A stretch of 64,000 nucleotides of DNA from contig NZ_JAGIPZ010000001.1 of the NCBI RefSeq assembly GCF_017814915.1, positions 1,088,183-1,152,182 of the forward strand, read 5' to 3'. The position numbers and the translations under genes are program-made. This DNA is from Herbaspirillum sp. LeCh32-8. Its GTDB lineage: Bacteria; Pseudomonadota; Gammaproteobacteria; Burkholderiales; Burkholderiaceae_D. Each line of letters starts with the position of its first letter. The first letter of the stretch is position 1. Of the stretch, positions 18,298 through 27,781 are shown piece by piece. The notes beneath the pieces are model-generated. The model did not search any database and was not told the origin of the DNA. It saw only the letters and a program-made list of their open reading frames with translations.

Positions 18298-20004
18298 TCA
18301 GGCCGCCTTGGCCTGGGGCTGCTCATGCTGCTGCTTGCAGTCGCGGAAACGACGGATCAAGGCATTGGTCGAACTGTCATGGTGCAGCGGCTGGTTGGGA
18401 TCGATCAGCTGGCGCGCGGTGCGCTTGGCCAACTGCTTGCCCAGCTCCACGCCCCACTGGTCGAAGGAATCCAGGTTCCAGATCACGCCCTGGGTGAACA
18501 CGCTGTGCTCATACAGCGCCACCAGCGTACCCAGGCTGTAGGGGGTCAGTTCCTCCACCAGCATGCTGTTGCTGGGGCGGTTGCCCTCGAACACGCGATG
18601 CGGCACAAGCTCCTCGGGCGTGCCTTCCTCGCGCACCTGATCGGCGCCCTTGCCAAAGGCCAGCGCCTCCGACTGCGCGAACATGTTGGCCATCAGCAGC
18701 TCGTGCTGGTCGCCGATCTGTTCCAGCGGCTTGCAGAAACCGATGAAGTCGCACGGCACCAGCTGGGTGCCCTGGTGCAGCATCTGATAGAACGAGTGCT
18801 GGCCGTTGATGCCGTTGTCGCCCCAATAGACCGGCGAGGTCTGGTATTCGATGGGCTCGCCGTTGACGGTGATGTGCTTGCCGTTGCTCTCCATGGTCAG
18901 CTGCTGCAGGTAGGCCGGCAGGCGCTTGAGGTATTGGCTGTACGGCAGCACCGCCTGGCTGGAGGCGCCGAAGAAGTTGGTGTACCACACCGTCAGCATG
19001 CCGAGGATGGCCGGCAGGTTGCGCTCCAGCGGCGCGGTGCGGAAGTGTTCGTCCATTGCATGGAAGCCGCGCAGCAGCTCGCGGAAGTTCTCCGGGCCGA
19101 TGGCGATCATGGTCGACAGGCCGATCGCGCTGGTCATCGAGTAGCGCCCGCCGACCCAGTCCCAGAAGCCGAACATGTTGTCCGGGTCGATGCCGAACTG
19201 GCCGGCTTCCTCGATGTTGGTGGTGACGCCGGCGAAGTGGCGCGCCACAGCCTTCTCGTCGCCCAGCTGGGAGACCAGCCAGGTACGGGCGGCATGGGCG
19301 TTGGTGATGGTTTCCAGCGTGGTGAAGGTCTTGGAGCAGACGATGAACAGGGTCTGCTCGGCCGGCAGCGCACGCACCGTTTCCAGCAGCGCGGCGCCGT
19401 CGACGTCAGACAGGAAATGCAGGCTGATGTCGCGCTTGCTGTAGTAGCGCAGCGCCTCATGCGCCATCATCGGGCCCAGGTCGGAGCCGCCGATGCCGAT
19501 GTTGACGACGTGGCGGATCGGACGGCCGGTATGCCCCAGCCATTCACCAGAACGCACCTGGTGCGCGAACTGTTCCATGCGGCCCAGCACCTCCTGCACC
19601 TGGGCCACCACGTCTTCGCCGTCCACCACCAGGCGTTCGCCGGCCGGCTTGCGCAGCGCCGTGTGCAGCACCGAGCGGCCCTCGGTGTTGTTGATCTTGT
19701 CACCGCGGAACATGGCCTCGATGCGGTCCTGCAGGCCGCACTGGCGGGCCAGCTGCATCAGCAGCGCCATGGTCTCGGAGGTGACCAGGTTCTTGGAGTA
19801 ATCCAGATAGATGCCGGCGCCCTCGGCCACCATGGTCTCGCCGCGCTTGTCGTTGGCGGCGAACAGGCGGCTCAGCTGGAAATGGCTGGCGCGGTCGCGG
19901 TAGTGTTCATCCAGGGCGATCCATGCGCTTTTCTGCGTCAGGGGTTCGCGCTGCGCGTAGATGAAGAGAGGCAACTGGATGTCGCTGGCGGGCAAAGTGG
20001 TCAT
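18298..20004 (-). CDS. pgi: Glucose-6-phosphate isomerase
   Basis: 568 aa, normal length for the long bacterial form. It interconverts glucose-6-phosphate and fructose-6-phosphate in the cytosol. Family motifs visible: [30 protein letters not shown], the GlnHis-type segment [12 protein letters not shown], and [15 protein letters not shown] near the C-terminus. The start at 20004 (MTTLPASD) has AAGGAG about nine bases upstream; an in-frame ATG at 20046 lies beyond that ribosome site. It sits downstream of the glycogen/trehalose operon with a 358-base gap, so it is probably a separate unit but functionally linked through hexose phosphate supply. Confidence 0.97.
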   Translation of the reverse strand: MTTLPASDIQLPLFIYAQREPLTQKSAWIALDEHYRDRASHFQLSRLFAANDKRGETMVAEGAGIYLDYSKNLVTSETMALLMQLARQCGLQDRIEAMFRGDKINNTEGRSVLHTALRKPAGERLVVDGEDVVAQVQEVLGRMEQFAHQVRSGEWLGHTGRPIRHVVNIGIGGSDLGPMMAHEALRYYSKRDISLHFLSDVDGAALLETVRALPAEQTLFIVCSKTFTTLETITNAHAARTWLVSQLGDEKAVARHFAGVTTNIEEAGQFGIDPDNMFGFWDWVGGRYSMTSAIGLSTMIAIGPENFRELLRGFHAMDEHFRTAPLERNLPAILGMLTVWYTNFFGASSQAVLPYSQYLKRLPAYLQQLTMESNGKHITVNGEPIEYQTSPVYWGDNGINGQHSFYQMLHQGTQLVPCDFIGFCKPLEQIGDQHELLMANMFAQSEALAFGKGADQVREEGTPEELVPHRVFEGNRPSNSMLVEELTPYSLGTLVALYEHSVFTQGVIWNLDSFDQWGVELGKQLAKRTARQLIDPNQPLHHDSSTNALIRRFRDCKQQHEQPQAKAA

Positions 20005-20362
20005 GAATATTGCTCCTTGTTCTTGATGTCGGTAGCGGGAAGACATCAGGCAAGCATCAATTTCTGACGCATCGCATCAACGCCCATCAAGACCCGAGCA
20101 TCCCGATGAAGGGGCTCACGTGTGGACGCCGCCTGGCGCTTTCCCGCCTCGCCGTCTCGTGGCCGAAGGCTTGCCGGTGCGCCCCAAGCTCTGCAGGAGG
20201 GGGGCTAGGCTCCAAGAATGTTAGCGGCGGCGCGAAAGCGACAGCGATAGGACTGCCGCCCATTTCCTTGTAGGAAAACCGGAAATTGCTGCATTGCACC
20301 CATCACAGCGCAGAAGTGTCGGGCAGGAGCGACGCCCTCCTGTCGGATTTCGCCGAAACGCT
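20005..20362. other. Intergenic region between treY and pgi, no gene seen
   Basis: 358 bases upstream of pgi. It should hold the pgi promoter, but I see no clear -35/-10 pair and no T-run terminator for treY. Short open frames here have no ribosome sites or recognisable products. Confidence 0.4.
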
Positions 20363-23300
20363 TCAGTCGTGCAATTCCAGCAGCTCCACCGGCAGGCTGC
20401 CGAGGATCTCGGACACGGCGATATGACCGCCGTGTTCGCCATCCGGCAGCGCGCGCTCACTCAATACGCCGTGCCCGCTGGTGAGCGCGCTGCGCCAACG
20501 ACGCGGGCCTTGGCCGGCACCGTGCGACAGCACCGCCGGCACGGCGATGCTGGTATCGCCCCAGGCCTCCGACGACACCAGCGGCAAGGCGTCGTCGCGC
20601 GGCGCCTCGAAGTTCAGCAGCTTCGCCGACAGGCGCGTGCAGACCACCAGCACCACGCGCAAGCCCGGGCCGCCGTCCTCCCCGCCCTCCTCGCCCTCCT
20701 CGCCCGCGTTGTCAGCCGGCGGCAGAATGCGCGCGAAGGCGATCACATGGCGCGCGAGCTTGCCGTGGGTGGACAAGGGGATATAGCCCCCCGCGCCGAA
20801 CAGCGCGGCGTGCTGGCGGCGGTAGTGCAGCACCGCACGGATCAGCTGCAGCTTGGCGCCGCCGCTCTGCCATTCGCGCAGCGACACCGGCCGGCTCACC
20901 GCATCGGCCAGGCGCCGCACGCGCAGCGGGAAGTCCACCGCGCTGCGGTTGTCAGGGTCCACCAGACTCAGGTCCCACAGCTCGGTGCCCTGGTAAAAAT
21001 CGGGAATGCCCGGCACGCACAACTTCAGCATGGTTTGCGTCAGGCTGTTGACGGTGCCCAGCGGCGAGAGCCGCCGCACGAACTCTTCCAGCTCGACCAA
21101 AAAAGGATGATGGCGCGGATCCAGCCCCGGGTCACACAGCAAGGCCCGCACGAAGCGCTCGCAGGCTTGCTCGTAGGCCAGCTGCGGCGACAGCCAGTCG
21201 CTGCGGCGCTTGCCTTCGCGCAGCGCCTTGCGCTGCCATTCGATCACACGCTGCGCCAGCTGCTCCAGCGGTTGCAGGTCATCGTCGACGGCGCGCATGC
21301 CGTCCGGCCAGGCGCCGATCAGGGTCTGGTACAGCATGCATTCGTCGGCGGCGTCGATGGCGCCCTGCTCGCCCGCCGTGGCCTGCACGATGGACGCGTT
21401 GAGCGCGCGCCAGTGGCGCAGCAGCGTATGCCATTCCTCAGGGATCTCGGACAGCGCGGCCAGCCGCATGCGCGCGTCCTCGCCGCGCTTGTGGTCATGG
21501 GTCGCGGTGGCCAGCAGGCTGTACGGCGCGTGGGCCGCGCGCAACTGGGCCAGGCGGTGGAACTGCTGCACCGGCAGCGTCAACTGCGCCGGATCGGAGC
21601 CGACCTCGTTGCGCGACAGCAGCCGGCCGTAACGATAGAAGGCAGTGTCCTCCACCGACTTGGCCGTCAGCGGCGGCGTCAGCTGCTGGAAGCGCGCGAT
21701 GGCGCGCAGTTGCAGCGCGCGCCGGGTCTGGTCAGCAGCGCCGTGAAGGAGGTCGCCGCCCAGCCAGCCTTCCACCACATGCAGCGTGGCATGGTCGGCC
21801 GCGTGCAGTGTGGCGCTGGCGGCAATCGCGGCGCAGGCCAGCGTCTCGCGCTCGGCGGCCGGCATGCCGTCGGCGGTGGCATAGGTGCGGTACACCGGGA
21901 AATGCACCAGCAGCTCGGCCACGCTGCGGCGTATGGCCATCAACGACAGTTCACGCGTTTGCACCGCGCTGCGCGCCAACTGGTGCAGGCACAGCGTCAG
22001 GGCATTGAATTCAGCGGCGAAATTGCGCACCAGGAAGCTGCGCCGGGCATCGCGCACGATGGCCTCGAAATCGCCCAGCTCGCAGCGTCGCCGGCCCAGC
22101 ATGCGATCTACCGGTTCCAACCCAGCCTGATTCTCCTGCGCCCGGGCCAGCAGCGGCATCGCGGGCGTCGGCTCGTCGTCCGGCGCTGACCGTGCCGACG
22201 GCGGCTGGTCCAGCCGCTCCTGCTGATCCTGCCGCCCCGGCAGCGTATCGGGCGCAGCCGCTGCGGCTGCGGCATGCGCATCGCCGCTGAGCTCGCCGAC
22301 GATGCCGCGCCAGATGTCGTCCAGCACCGGCTCGCCCTCGGCGTCGTGCAGCACCGCCGCGCATTGGTCCATGAATTCGTAACCGGTGGTGCCGTCCAGC
22401 TCCCACTCATGCGGCAGGCGTTCGTCGCGCGCCAGGATCTTCTCGGCGATGATGTAAGGCTCATGCCCGGCGCGCAAGGCGCGCAGGCGTCGGCGCAGCA
22501 GCCGGCAATAGCCGCCGGGGTCGAGCAGGCCGTCGATATGGTCCAGCCGCACGCCGTCGATCAGGCCTTCGGCGTACAGACGGAAGATCTCGACATGCAT
22601 CGCCTCGAATACCTCCTCGCACTCCACCCGCATGCCGGCCAGTTCGCTGACCTCGAAGAAGCGACGCCAGTTGATCTCGTCGGCAGCATTGCGCCAGAAG
22701 GCCAGGCGATAGTGCTGGCGCTCCAGCAACTGGTGCATCTCGCTCGCGCCCTGCGGCTGCGAGGCCGAGAAGGCGGCCAGCGCGGCGTCAATATCGGCCA
22801 GGCCGTCGGCGTCCTGCGCCAGCTCGCGCAGCAACTGCCAACCGGCGGCGGCCAGCTGCTCGGGCGCGCGCTCGCCCTGGTCGAGCGCGGCAAACAGCGC
22901 GATGGCCGGCGCCAGCCGTTCGCTGCCGGCGGTCTCCAGCACTACCGCGTAGTCATGAGGCGACAACGGAAAATGGTTGTCGTGGTGCGCCACGTAAAGC
23001 TGGCCGTGCTGCTCGTCAAAGCGCAGCGTGAGCTCGCCGGCCTCCAGCGCCTCGGCATAGGACTGGCCGAGGAACGGCAGCAACACTTTGCCGGCCAGCG
23101 CCGGATCGGGACTGTCCCAGTCGATGTCGAACCACGCCGCATAGCGGCTGCTGCGGCCCCAGCGCAGCACGTCCTGCCACCAGGGATTGTGCGTGCCCAC
23201 CGCCATGTGGTTGGGCACGATGTCGACGATCAGGCCCATGCCGTGCTCGCGCAGCCGATCGCACAGCTTGCGCAGCCCTTTCTCGCCGCCCAGCTCGGGA

Positions 23301-23566
23301 TTGACGCGGGTCGGGTCGACCACGTCGTAGCCGTGCGTCGAGCCTGGCCGCGCCACGAGAATGGGCGAGGCATAGATGTGGCTCACGCCCAAAGTGTCGT
23401 AATAGCCGACCAGGTCGGCCGCGTGCTCGAAGCGGAAGTCGCGGTTGAACTGCAGCCGCGCCGTGGCGCGCGGGACGTCCCGGCGGCTGCGCCGTTGCGG
23501 CAGGCGCTGCGCGGTCTTTTCTGCCAGGCGCTCGGCGCGGGCGTTGTCGCGGGTATCCATCTCCAT
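20363..23566 (-). CDS. treY: Maltooligosyl trehalose synthase
   Basis: 1067 aa, GH13 family; it isomerises the reducing-end alpha-1,4 bond of maltodextrin to an alpha,alpha-1,1 bond, giving maltooligosyl-trehalose. Seen: RATARLQFNRDF and GVSHIYASPI at the N-terminus, VDIVPNHMAV, the nucleophile region GVRLDHIDGLLDPGGY, acid/base IIAEKILARDERLP, and THDHKRGEDARMRLAALSE. Longer than most relatives (about 700-950 aa) because of a low-complexity Ala/Gln/Pro-rich insertion at about residues 425-495 and a Glu/Gly-rich loop near the C-terminus (EEGEEGGEDGG). Start has AGGAGAG five bases upstream. Last gene of the glgA-glgB-glgX-treZ-malQ-treY operon, 28 bases after malQ; works with TreZ. Confidence 0.95.
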   Translation of the reverse strand: MEMDTRDNARAERLAEKTAQRLPQRRSRRDVPRATARLQFNRDFRFEHAADLVGYYDTLGVSHIYASPILVARPGSTHGYDVVDPTRVNPELGGEKGLRKLCDRLREHGMGLIVDIVPNHMAVGTHNPWWQDVLRWGRSSRYAAWFDIDWDSPDPALAGKVLLPFLGQSYAEALEAGELTLRFDEQHGQLYVAHHDNHFPLSPHDYAVVLETAGSERLAPAIALFAALDQGERAPEQLAAAGWQLLRELAQDADGLADIDAALAAFSASQPQGASEMHQLLERQHYRLAFWRNAADEINWRRFFEVSELAGMRVECEEVFEAMHVEIFRLYAEGLIDGVRLDHIDGLLDPGGYCRLLRRRLRALRAGHEPYIIAEKILARDERLPHEWELDGTTGYEFMDQCAAVLHDAEGEPVLDDIWRGIVGELSGDAHAAAAAAAPDTLPGRQDQQERLDQPPSARSAPDDEPTPAMPLLARAQENQAGLEPVDRMLGRRRCELGDFEAIVRDARRSFLVRNFAAEFNALTLCLHQLARSAVQTRELSLMAIRRSVAELLVHFPVYRTYATADGMPAAERETLACAAIAASATLHAADHATLHVVEGWLGGDLLHGAADQTRRALQLRAIARFQQLTPPLTAKSVEDTAFYRYGRLLSRNEVGSDPAQLTLPVQQFHRLAQLRAAHAPYSLLATATHDHKRGEDARMRLAALSEIPEEWHTLLRHWRALNASIVQATAGEQGAIDAADECMLYQTLIGAWPDGMRAVDDDLQPLEQLAQRVIEWQRKALREGKRRSDWLSPQLAYEQACERFVRALLCDPGLDPRHHPFLVELEEFVRRLSPLGTVNSLTQTMLKLCVPGIPDFYQGTELWDLSLVDPDNRSAVDFPLRVRRLADAVSRPVSLREWQSGGAKLQLIRAVLHYRRQHAALFGAGGYIPLSTHGKLARHVIAFARILPPADNAGEEGEEGGEDGGPGLRVVLVVCTRLSAKLLNFEAPRDDALPLVSSEAWGDTSIAVPAVLSHGAGQGPRRWRSALTSGHGVLSERALPDGEHGGHIAVSEILGSLPVELLELHD

Positions 23567-23594
23567 CTTCTCTCCTGATGCGCCGTTGCCGGCT

Positions 23595-25910
23595 TTATTT
23601 CTTGTCGGCGCCTGAAGCGATGCTCACGCCGCGCACGCGGCGCAATCGCTCCAGCCGGGCGCGCGCCTCGTACGGGGCAAACAGCTGCGGCACGTCGGCC
23701 GGCAACCGGCGTCGCCAGTTGGGGTGCGGGTCGGTCAGGCCGGGCAGGTTCGGTTGCTGCGCCAGGCCGAGGATGTCTTCCACCGGGACCACCGCCAGCG
23801 GCGCCGGCGTGGCCGCCACGAACTCCAGCGCGGCATCCACCGCCGCCGCGCAGGACTGCAGCGACTGCGGCTGCTCCTGCGGCTCGGCCGCTTCAGCCAT
23901 GGCCTCGGCTTCTTCCGGCGTAGCTTGCGGCACCGCGCCGCTGGACAGCCCCTGGTCGAGGAAGCCCTGCCACAGCGTCTCACGCTCCAGCTCGCGCTGC
24001 GCCAGCGTCTGCACCAGCGTGTCGGTCGATCCCGGCGCGTCGTCCAGCTGGCCTAGCCGGGCGCGCCAGGCGATGTCGGCGCCGGCCCACCAGCCGGCCA
24101 CGGTCGGCAGGTCGTGCGTGGTGGTGACGGCGATGGCCTTGTCCGACCAGTCCTGCGGCATCAGGAAGTGCTTCTTGTCCCGCTGGAACCACAACACGCG
24201 GATGCCGGCCACGCCGGCGTCGTCCAGCACGCGGTCGAAACCGGGCGGCACCGTGCCGAGATCTTCGCCGATCACCACCGCGCGGTGACGCCAGGACTCC
24301 AGCGCAATGAGGCGCAGCATGTCCTGCAGCGGGTAGCGCACGTAGGCCCCGGCCTGCGCGCCCAGCGCCTGCGGCACCAGCCACAGGCGGTTCAGGCCCA
24401 GCACGTGGTCGATGCGCACCCCGCCGCCGTGGGCGAAGCAGGCGCGCAGCATCGCCAGATAAGCTTGATAGCCGCTGCGGCGCAAGGCCAGCGGCGAGAA
24501 AGCACCCAGCCCCCAGTTCTGCCCCTGCGGCGCCAGCAGATCGGGCGGCGCGCCCACCGTCAGGCCGGCGGCGATGTCGCGCTGGTGGCTCCAGGCCTGG
24601 CTACCGCCGTTGTCGGCCCCGACCGCCAGATCGGCGATCAGGCCGATCGGCATGCCGGCCTCGCGCGCGCGCCGCTGGGCCTGCGTCAGCCCGCGCGCGG
24701 CCTGCCATTGCAGGAACATGTGGAAGTCGATCTCGCCGCGCTGCTCTTCGGCGAAGGCGCGTATCTGCGGCGTATCCGGGCTGCTGCCGATGTTGCCCCA
24801 GTGACGCCAGTCGCACGCATGCGGCTCGCCCCGGGTGGCCAGCGCGTGACTGTACGCCTCGTACAGGGCATGCGCATGCAGCGCGCTTGCGCCCTCGAGC
24901 TTGAAGGCGGCAAAGGCGGCCTGGCGGCTACCGTCGTGCGCGCTCTCGGTCAGGAACAAGGCATACAGGCGGCGCAGCAGCTGCAGTCGATGCGCGCCGG
25001 CGCGCGCCCAGTCGATCAACGTGGCGCGCTGCAGGCGTTCATGGGCGGCGATCATTTCGGGCCCGCCCTCAGCCAGCACCTGCGCCTGAGCGCCCTCGCC
25101 CAGCACGGCGGCGGGGTCGATCAGCAAGGGATTGAGGAACAAACGACTGGAGGGCGAATACGGACTGCTGCGACCAGGGTCGGCGCCGAACATCGCATGC
25201 ACCGGCGACATCGTCAGCGCGGACGCGCCATAGCCGGCAGCGGCCTCGGCCAGTTCGGCCAGCGCCGTGAAGTGGCCGATGCCGCCGTCGCCGTAGACAT
25301 TGCGCGTAGGCTTCAGGCTATCGCTGCGCAGGCTGTACAGCTGCGCCGACAAGGCCCAGCCGCGCTCGCCGCCGCTCTCGCGCAGGGCATCGGCGATGGT
25401 GTAGCAGCGTGCCGGCGCAATGGCCAGCGTCAGGATGTGGCCGGCCACCAGCAGGCGGTGGTAGCCCGGCAGGTCGATCGCCGGGATGCACGGCGCCCGC
25501 GTGACGTCGCCCGAGATCAGCAGCGTCAGGCGTGCGCCGTTTTCCAGCTCGACTCGGCACGACTGCCCGTGCAGGCGCGAGGACATCGGCAGCTCTACCG
25601 GCTGGTGCTGCACGCCGGTCACCAGCGGCGGCAATTGCCCCACCGATTGTTCGCGCGCCAGCTGCGCCAGGCTGTCGCGGCAGTCAGCGTCGGTGTCTGC
25701 CGGCAGCCCCAGCGAACTCAGGATGGCGCGCAGGGCATCGTCGCCCACCACCTGCGGCTGGTCGTAGGCATCGGTCCAGCGCACGGCGATTCCGGCCTGC
25801 GCGGCCAGCTGGTGCAAGGGCTTCTCGAAGGACGGGGAAGCCTGCGGGGGCATCTTGGTGCGCGCTTCGTGGGCCCGCGCAGTATCAGCCATGGCGGTCA
25901 TTGCATTCAT
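23595..25910 (-). CDS. malQ: 4-alpha-glucanotransferase (amylomaltase)
   Basis: 771 aa, GH77. It transfers maltosyl or longer units between maltodextrins, recycling the short chains left by debranching and trehalose release. Visible family segments: SLGLPADTD near the N-terminus (the MalQ N-terminal domain), SPYSPSSRLFLNPLLID, the nucleophile region VRIDHVLGLNRLW, acid/base VIGEDLGTVPPGF and TTHDLPTVAGWW. A Glu/Ala/Gln-rich insertion is present near residues 650-700. The start codon overlaps the treZ stop by one base (TAATG), and GGGGAG lies six bases upstream, indicating translational coupling. Confidence 0.94.
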   Translation of the reverse strand: MNAMTAMADTARAHEARTKMPPQASPSFEKPLHQLAAQAGIAVRWTDAYDQPQVVGDDALRAILSSLGLPADTDADCRDSLAQLAREQSVGQLPPLVTGVQHQPVELPMSSRLHGQSCRVELENGARLTLLISGDVTRAPCIPAIDLPGYHRLLVAGHILTLAIAPARCYTIADALRESGGERGWALSAQLYSLRSDSLKPTRNVYGDGGIGHFTALAELAEAAAGYGASALTMSPVHAMFGADPGRSSPYSPSSRLFLNPLLIDPAAVLGEGAQAQVLAEGGPEMIAAHERLQRATLIDWARAGAHRLQLLRRLYALFLTESAHDGSRQAAFAAFKLEGASALHAHALYEAYSHALATRGEPHACDWRHWGNIGSSPDTPQIRAFAEEQRGEIDFHMFLQWQAARGLTQAQRRAREAGMPIGLIADLAVGADNGGSQAWSHQRDIAAGLTVGAPPDLLAPQGQNWGLGAFSPLALRRSGYQAYLAMLRACFAHGGGVRIDHVLGLNRLWLVPQALGAQAGAYVRYPLQDMLRLIALESWRHRAVVIGEDLGTVPPGFDRVLDDAGVAGIRVLWFQRDKKHFLMPQDWSDKAIAVTTTHDLPTVAGWWAGADIAWRARLGQLDDAPGSTDTLVQTLAQRELERETLWQGFLDQGLSSGAVPQATPEEAEAMAEAAEPQEQPQSLQSCAAAVDAALEFVAATPAPLAVVPVEDILGLAQQPNLPGLTDPHPNWRRRLPADVPQLFAPYEARARLERLRRVRGVSIASGADKK

Positions 25911-27781
25911 TACAAACTCCCCATCGGTATGGCCGGTTCACGGATGGCCAGGATGGCGTGGCCGGGGAAACGTCCCGCGGCCAGACCATCCAGCGCGCCG
26001 CCGCTGTCGTACAGCACATCGGCGCCAGCCAGCGCAGCGCTGCGCGCGACTTGCTCCAGCGATTCGCTCAGGCCTTCTTCAGCCAGGTTCACGGTGATGT
26101 TGAGCACCGTGCGGTTGGACAGCATCCAGCGCGCGTTGACTGCCTTGGGCCCGATCGCGCGTGCCTCGATCGCATGCGCGCCGCGCAGGAACGGCGCGAC
26201 GTGTACGCTGCGGATACGCAGCAGTTGCGCCGTGCGGGTCAGCCATGCAGCCGCCACCGGCGCCGGGCCGGGTTCGGGGATCGAGGTCATGAAGGTGGAA
26301 AAGCTGTTGGGATCCGGCAGCTGCTCCAGCAACGACGCGTCCGCAAACTGCGGGAAGCGCGCGAACTCGCGGCGGCGCCCTTCGCGCACGGCGCGGGCCA
26401 GGTCCTCGTTGCGATGGCTGGTGAAATACAGGAAGGCCTGCTCGGCGCCGAATTCTTCACCCATGAACAGCATCGGAATCTGCGGCGCCAGCAGCAGCAA
26501 GGCCTGCGCCGCCTGCAACGCCCGCGGATGGGCCAGCACCGTCAGGCGTTCGCCGAAGGCGCGATTGCCGATCTGGTCGTGGTTCTGCAGGAAGTTGACG
26601 AAGGCCGTCGGCGGCAGGCCGGCGCTGGGTTCACCGCGCGGCTCGCCGGAATACGGCGACACCTCGCCCTGGTAGACGAAGCCCTCTTTCAGGCAGCGCG
26701 CCAGTTTCTCGGCCGGCTGTTCGGCATAGGCGGCGTAGTAGCCGCCATCCTCACCGGTCAGCAGCACATGCAGCACGTGGTGCGCATCGTCGTTCCACTG
26801 GGCATCGTAGACGTGGCTGCCCTCGCAGCCTTTGCCGCCCTCGCCGTCGGCGCCAAAGCCGAGCAGGTGCGCGGCGTTGCCGTCGTGCTCCAACACCAGG
26901 TGCACATGCCGCTCGCTGCCGATCTCCTGGCGGATGCGCCGGCCCAGCCGCTCCAGCCATTTGGGCTCGCAAATGGCATGCACGGCGTCGAAACGCAGGC
27001 CGTCGAAGCGATATTCCTGCAGCCAGTACAGCGCATTGTGGGTGAAGAAATCGTCCACCTCGGGCCGGCGGAAATCGATGGTGGCGCCCCACAGCGTATT
27101 CATGTCGTGGCGGAAGAAGGCCGGGGCGTAGCTGTTGAGGTAATTGCCGTCCGGCCCGAAGTGGTTGTACACCACGTCCAGGAACACCATCATGCCAAGC
27201 CCGTGAGCGGTGTCGATCAGGGCCTTCAACTGTTCCGGCGTGCCGTAGGCGGCGTCCGGCGCAAACGGCAGCACGCCGTCGTAGCCCCAGTTGTGCGCGC
27301 CCGGGAATTCGCCCACCGGCATCAGCTCGACGGCGGTGATGCCCAGCTCGGCCAGCTCCGGCAGGCGCTGCTGGATGCCGGCAAAGCCGCCCATGGCGCC
27401 GGGGTGCAGCTCGTAGAGTACCGTCTCATGCCAGGGGCGGCCGTTCCAGGCGGTGTATTGCCACTGGTAGGCGTGCGGGTCGACCACCAGGCTGGGGTCG
27501 AACACGTCGCCGGCCTGCCCGCGCGAAGCGGGATCGGGGGCCACCACTTCGCCGTCCACCTGCGACATGAAGACGTAGCGGTAACGGCTGCCGGGATCGC
27601 ACTCGGTCTCCAGCGAGAACCAGCCCTCGCCGTCCGCCTCTGCCGACATCGGCACGCGGCCGCGGCCGTCGATCTCCACCGCCGCCGTCTTGGCGCCCGG
27701 TGCCCAGACGCGAAAACGCACATGGCCCGGCGCGATGAACTGTGCGCCGAACGGCAACGGCCAGGAATATTGGGCGCTCAT
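25910..27781 (-). CDS. treZ: Maltooligosyltrehalose trehalohydrolase
   Basis: 623 aa, GH13. It hydrolyses maltooligosyl-trehalose to free trehalose. An N-terminal carbohydrate-binding beta-sandwich (GHVRFRVWAPGAKTAAVEI) precedes the (beta/alpha)8 barrel with MPVGEFPGAHNWGYDG, VYNHFGPDGNYL, nucleophile Asp in FDGLRFDAVHAI, the acid/base region HLVLEHDGNA, and LQNHDQIGNRAFG. I place the start at 27781 (MSAQYSW): it has GGGGAGAA seven bases upstream and gives the ATGA overlap with the glgX stop; an in-frame ATG at 27796 lacks a ribosome site. Operon partner of treY. Confidence 0.95.
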   Translation of the reverse strand: MSAQYSWPLPFGAQFIAPGHVRFRVWAPGAKTAAVEIDGRGRVPMSAEADGEGWFSLETECDPGSRYRYVFMSQVDGEVVAPDPASRGQAGDVFDPSLVVDPHAYQWQYTAWNGRPWHETVLYELHPGAMGGFAGIQQRLPELAELGITAVELMPVGEFPGAHNWGYDGVLPFAPDAAYGTPEQLKALIDTAHGLGMMVFLDVVYNHFGPDGNYLNSYAPAFFRHDMNTLWGATIDFRRPEVDDFFTHNALYWLQEYRFDGLRFDAVHAICEPKWLERLGRRIRQEIGSERHVHLVLEHDGNAAHLLGFGADGEGGKGCEGSHVYDAQWNDDAHHVLHVLLTGEDGGYYAAYAEQPAEKLARCLKEGFVYQGEVSPYSGEPRGEPSAGLPPTAFVNFLQNHDQIGNRAFGERLTVLAHPRALQAAQALLLLAPQIPMLFMGEEFGAEQAFLYFTSHRNEDLARAVREGRRREFARFPQFADASLLEQLPDPNSFSTFMTSIPEPGPAPVAAAWLTRTAQLLRIRSVHVAPFLRGAHAIEARAIGPKAVNARWMLSNRTVLNITVNLAEEGLSESLEQVARSAALAGADVLYDSGGALDGLAAGRFPGHAILAIREPAIPMGSL

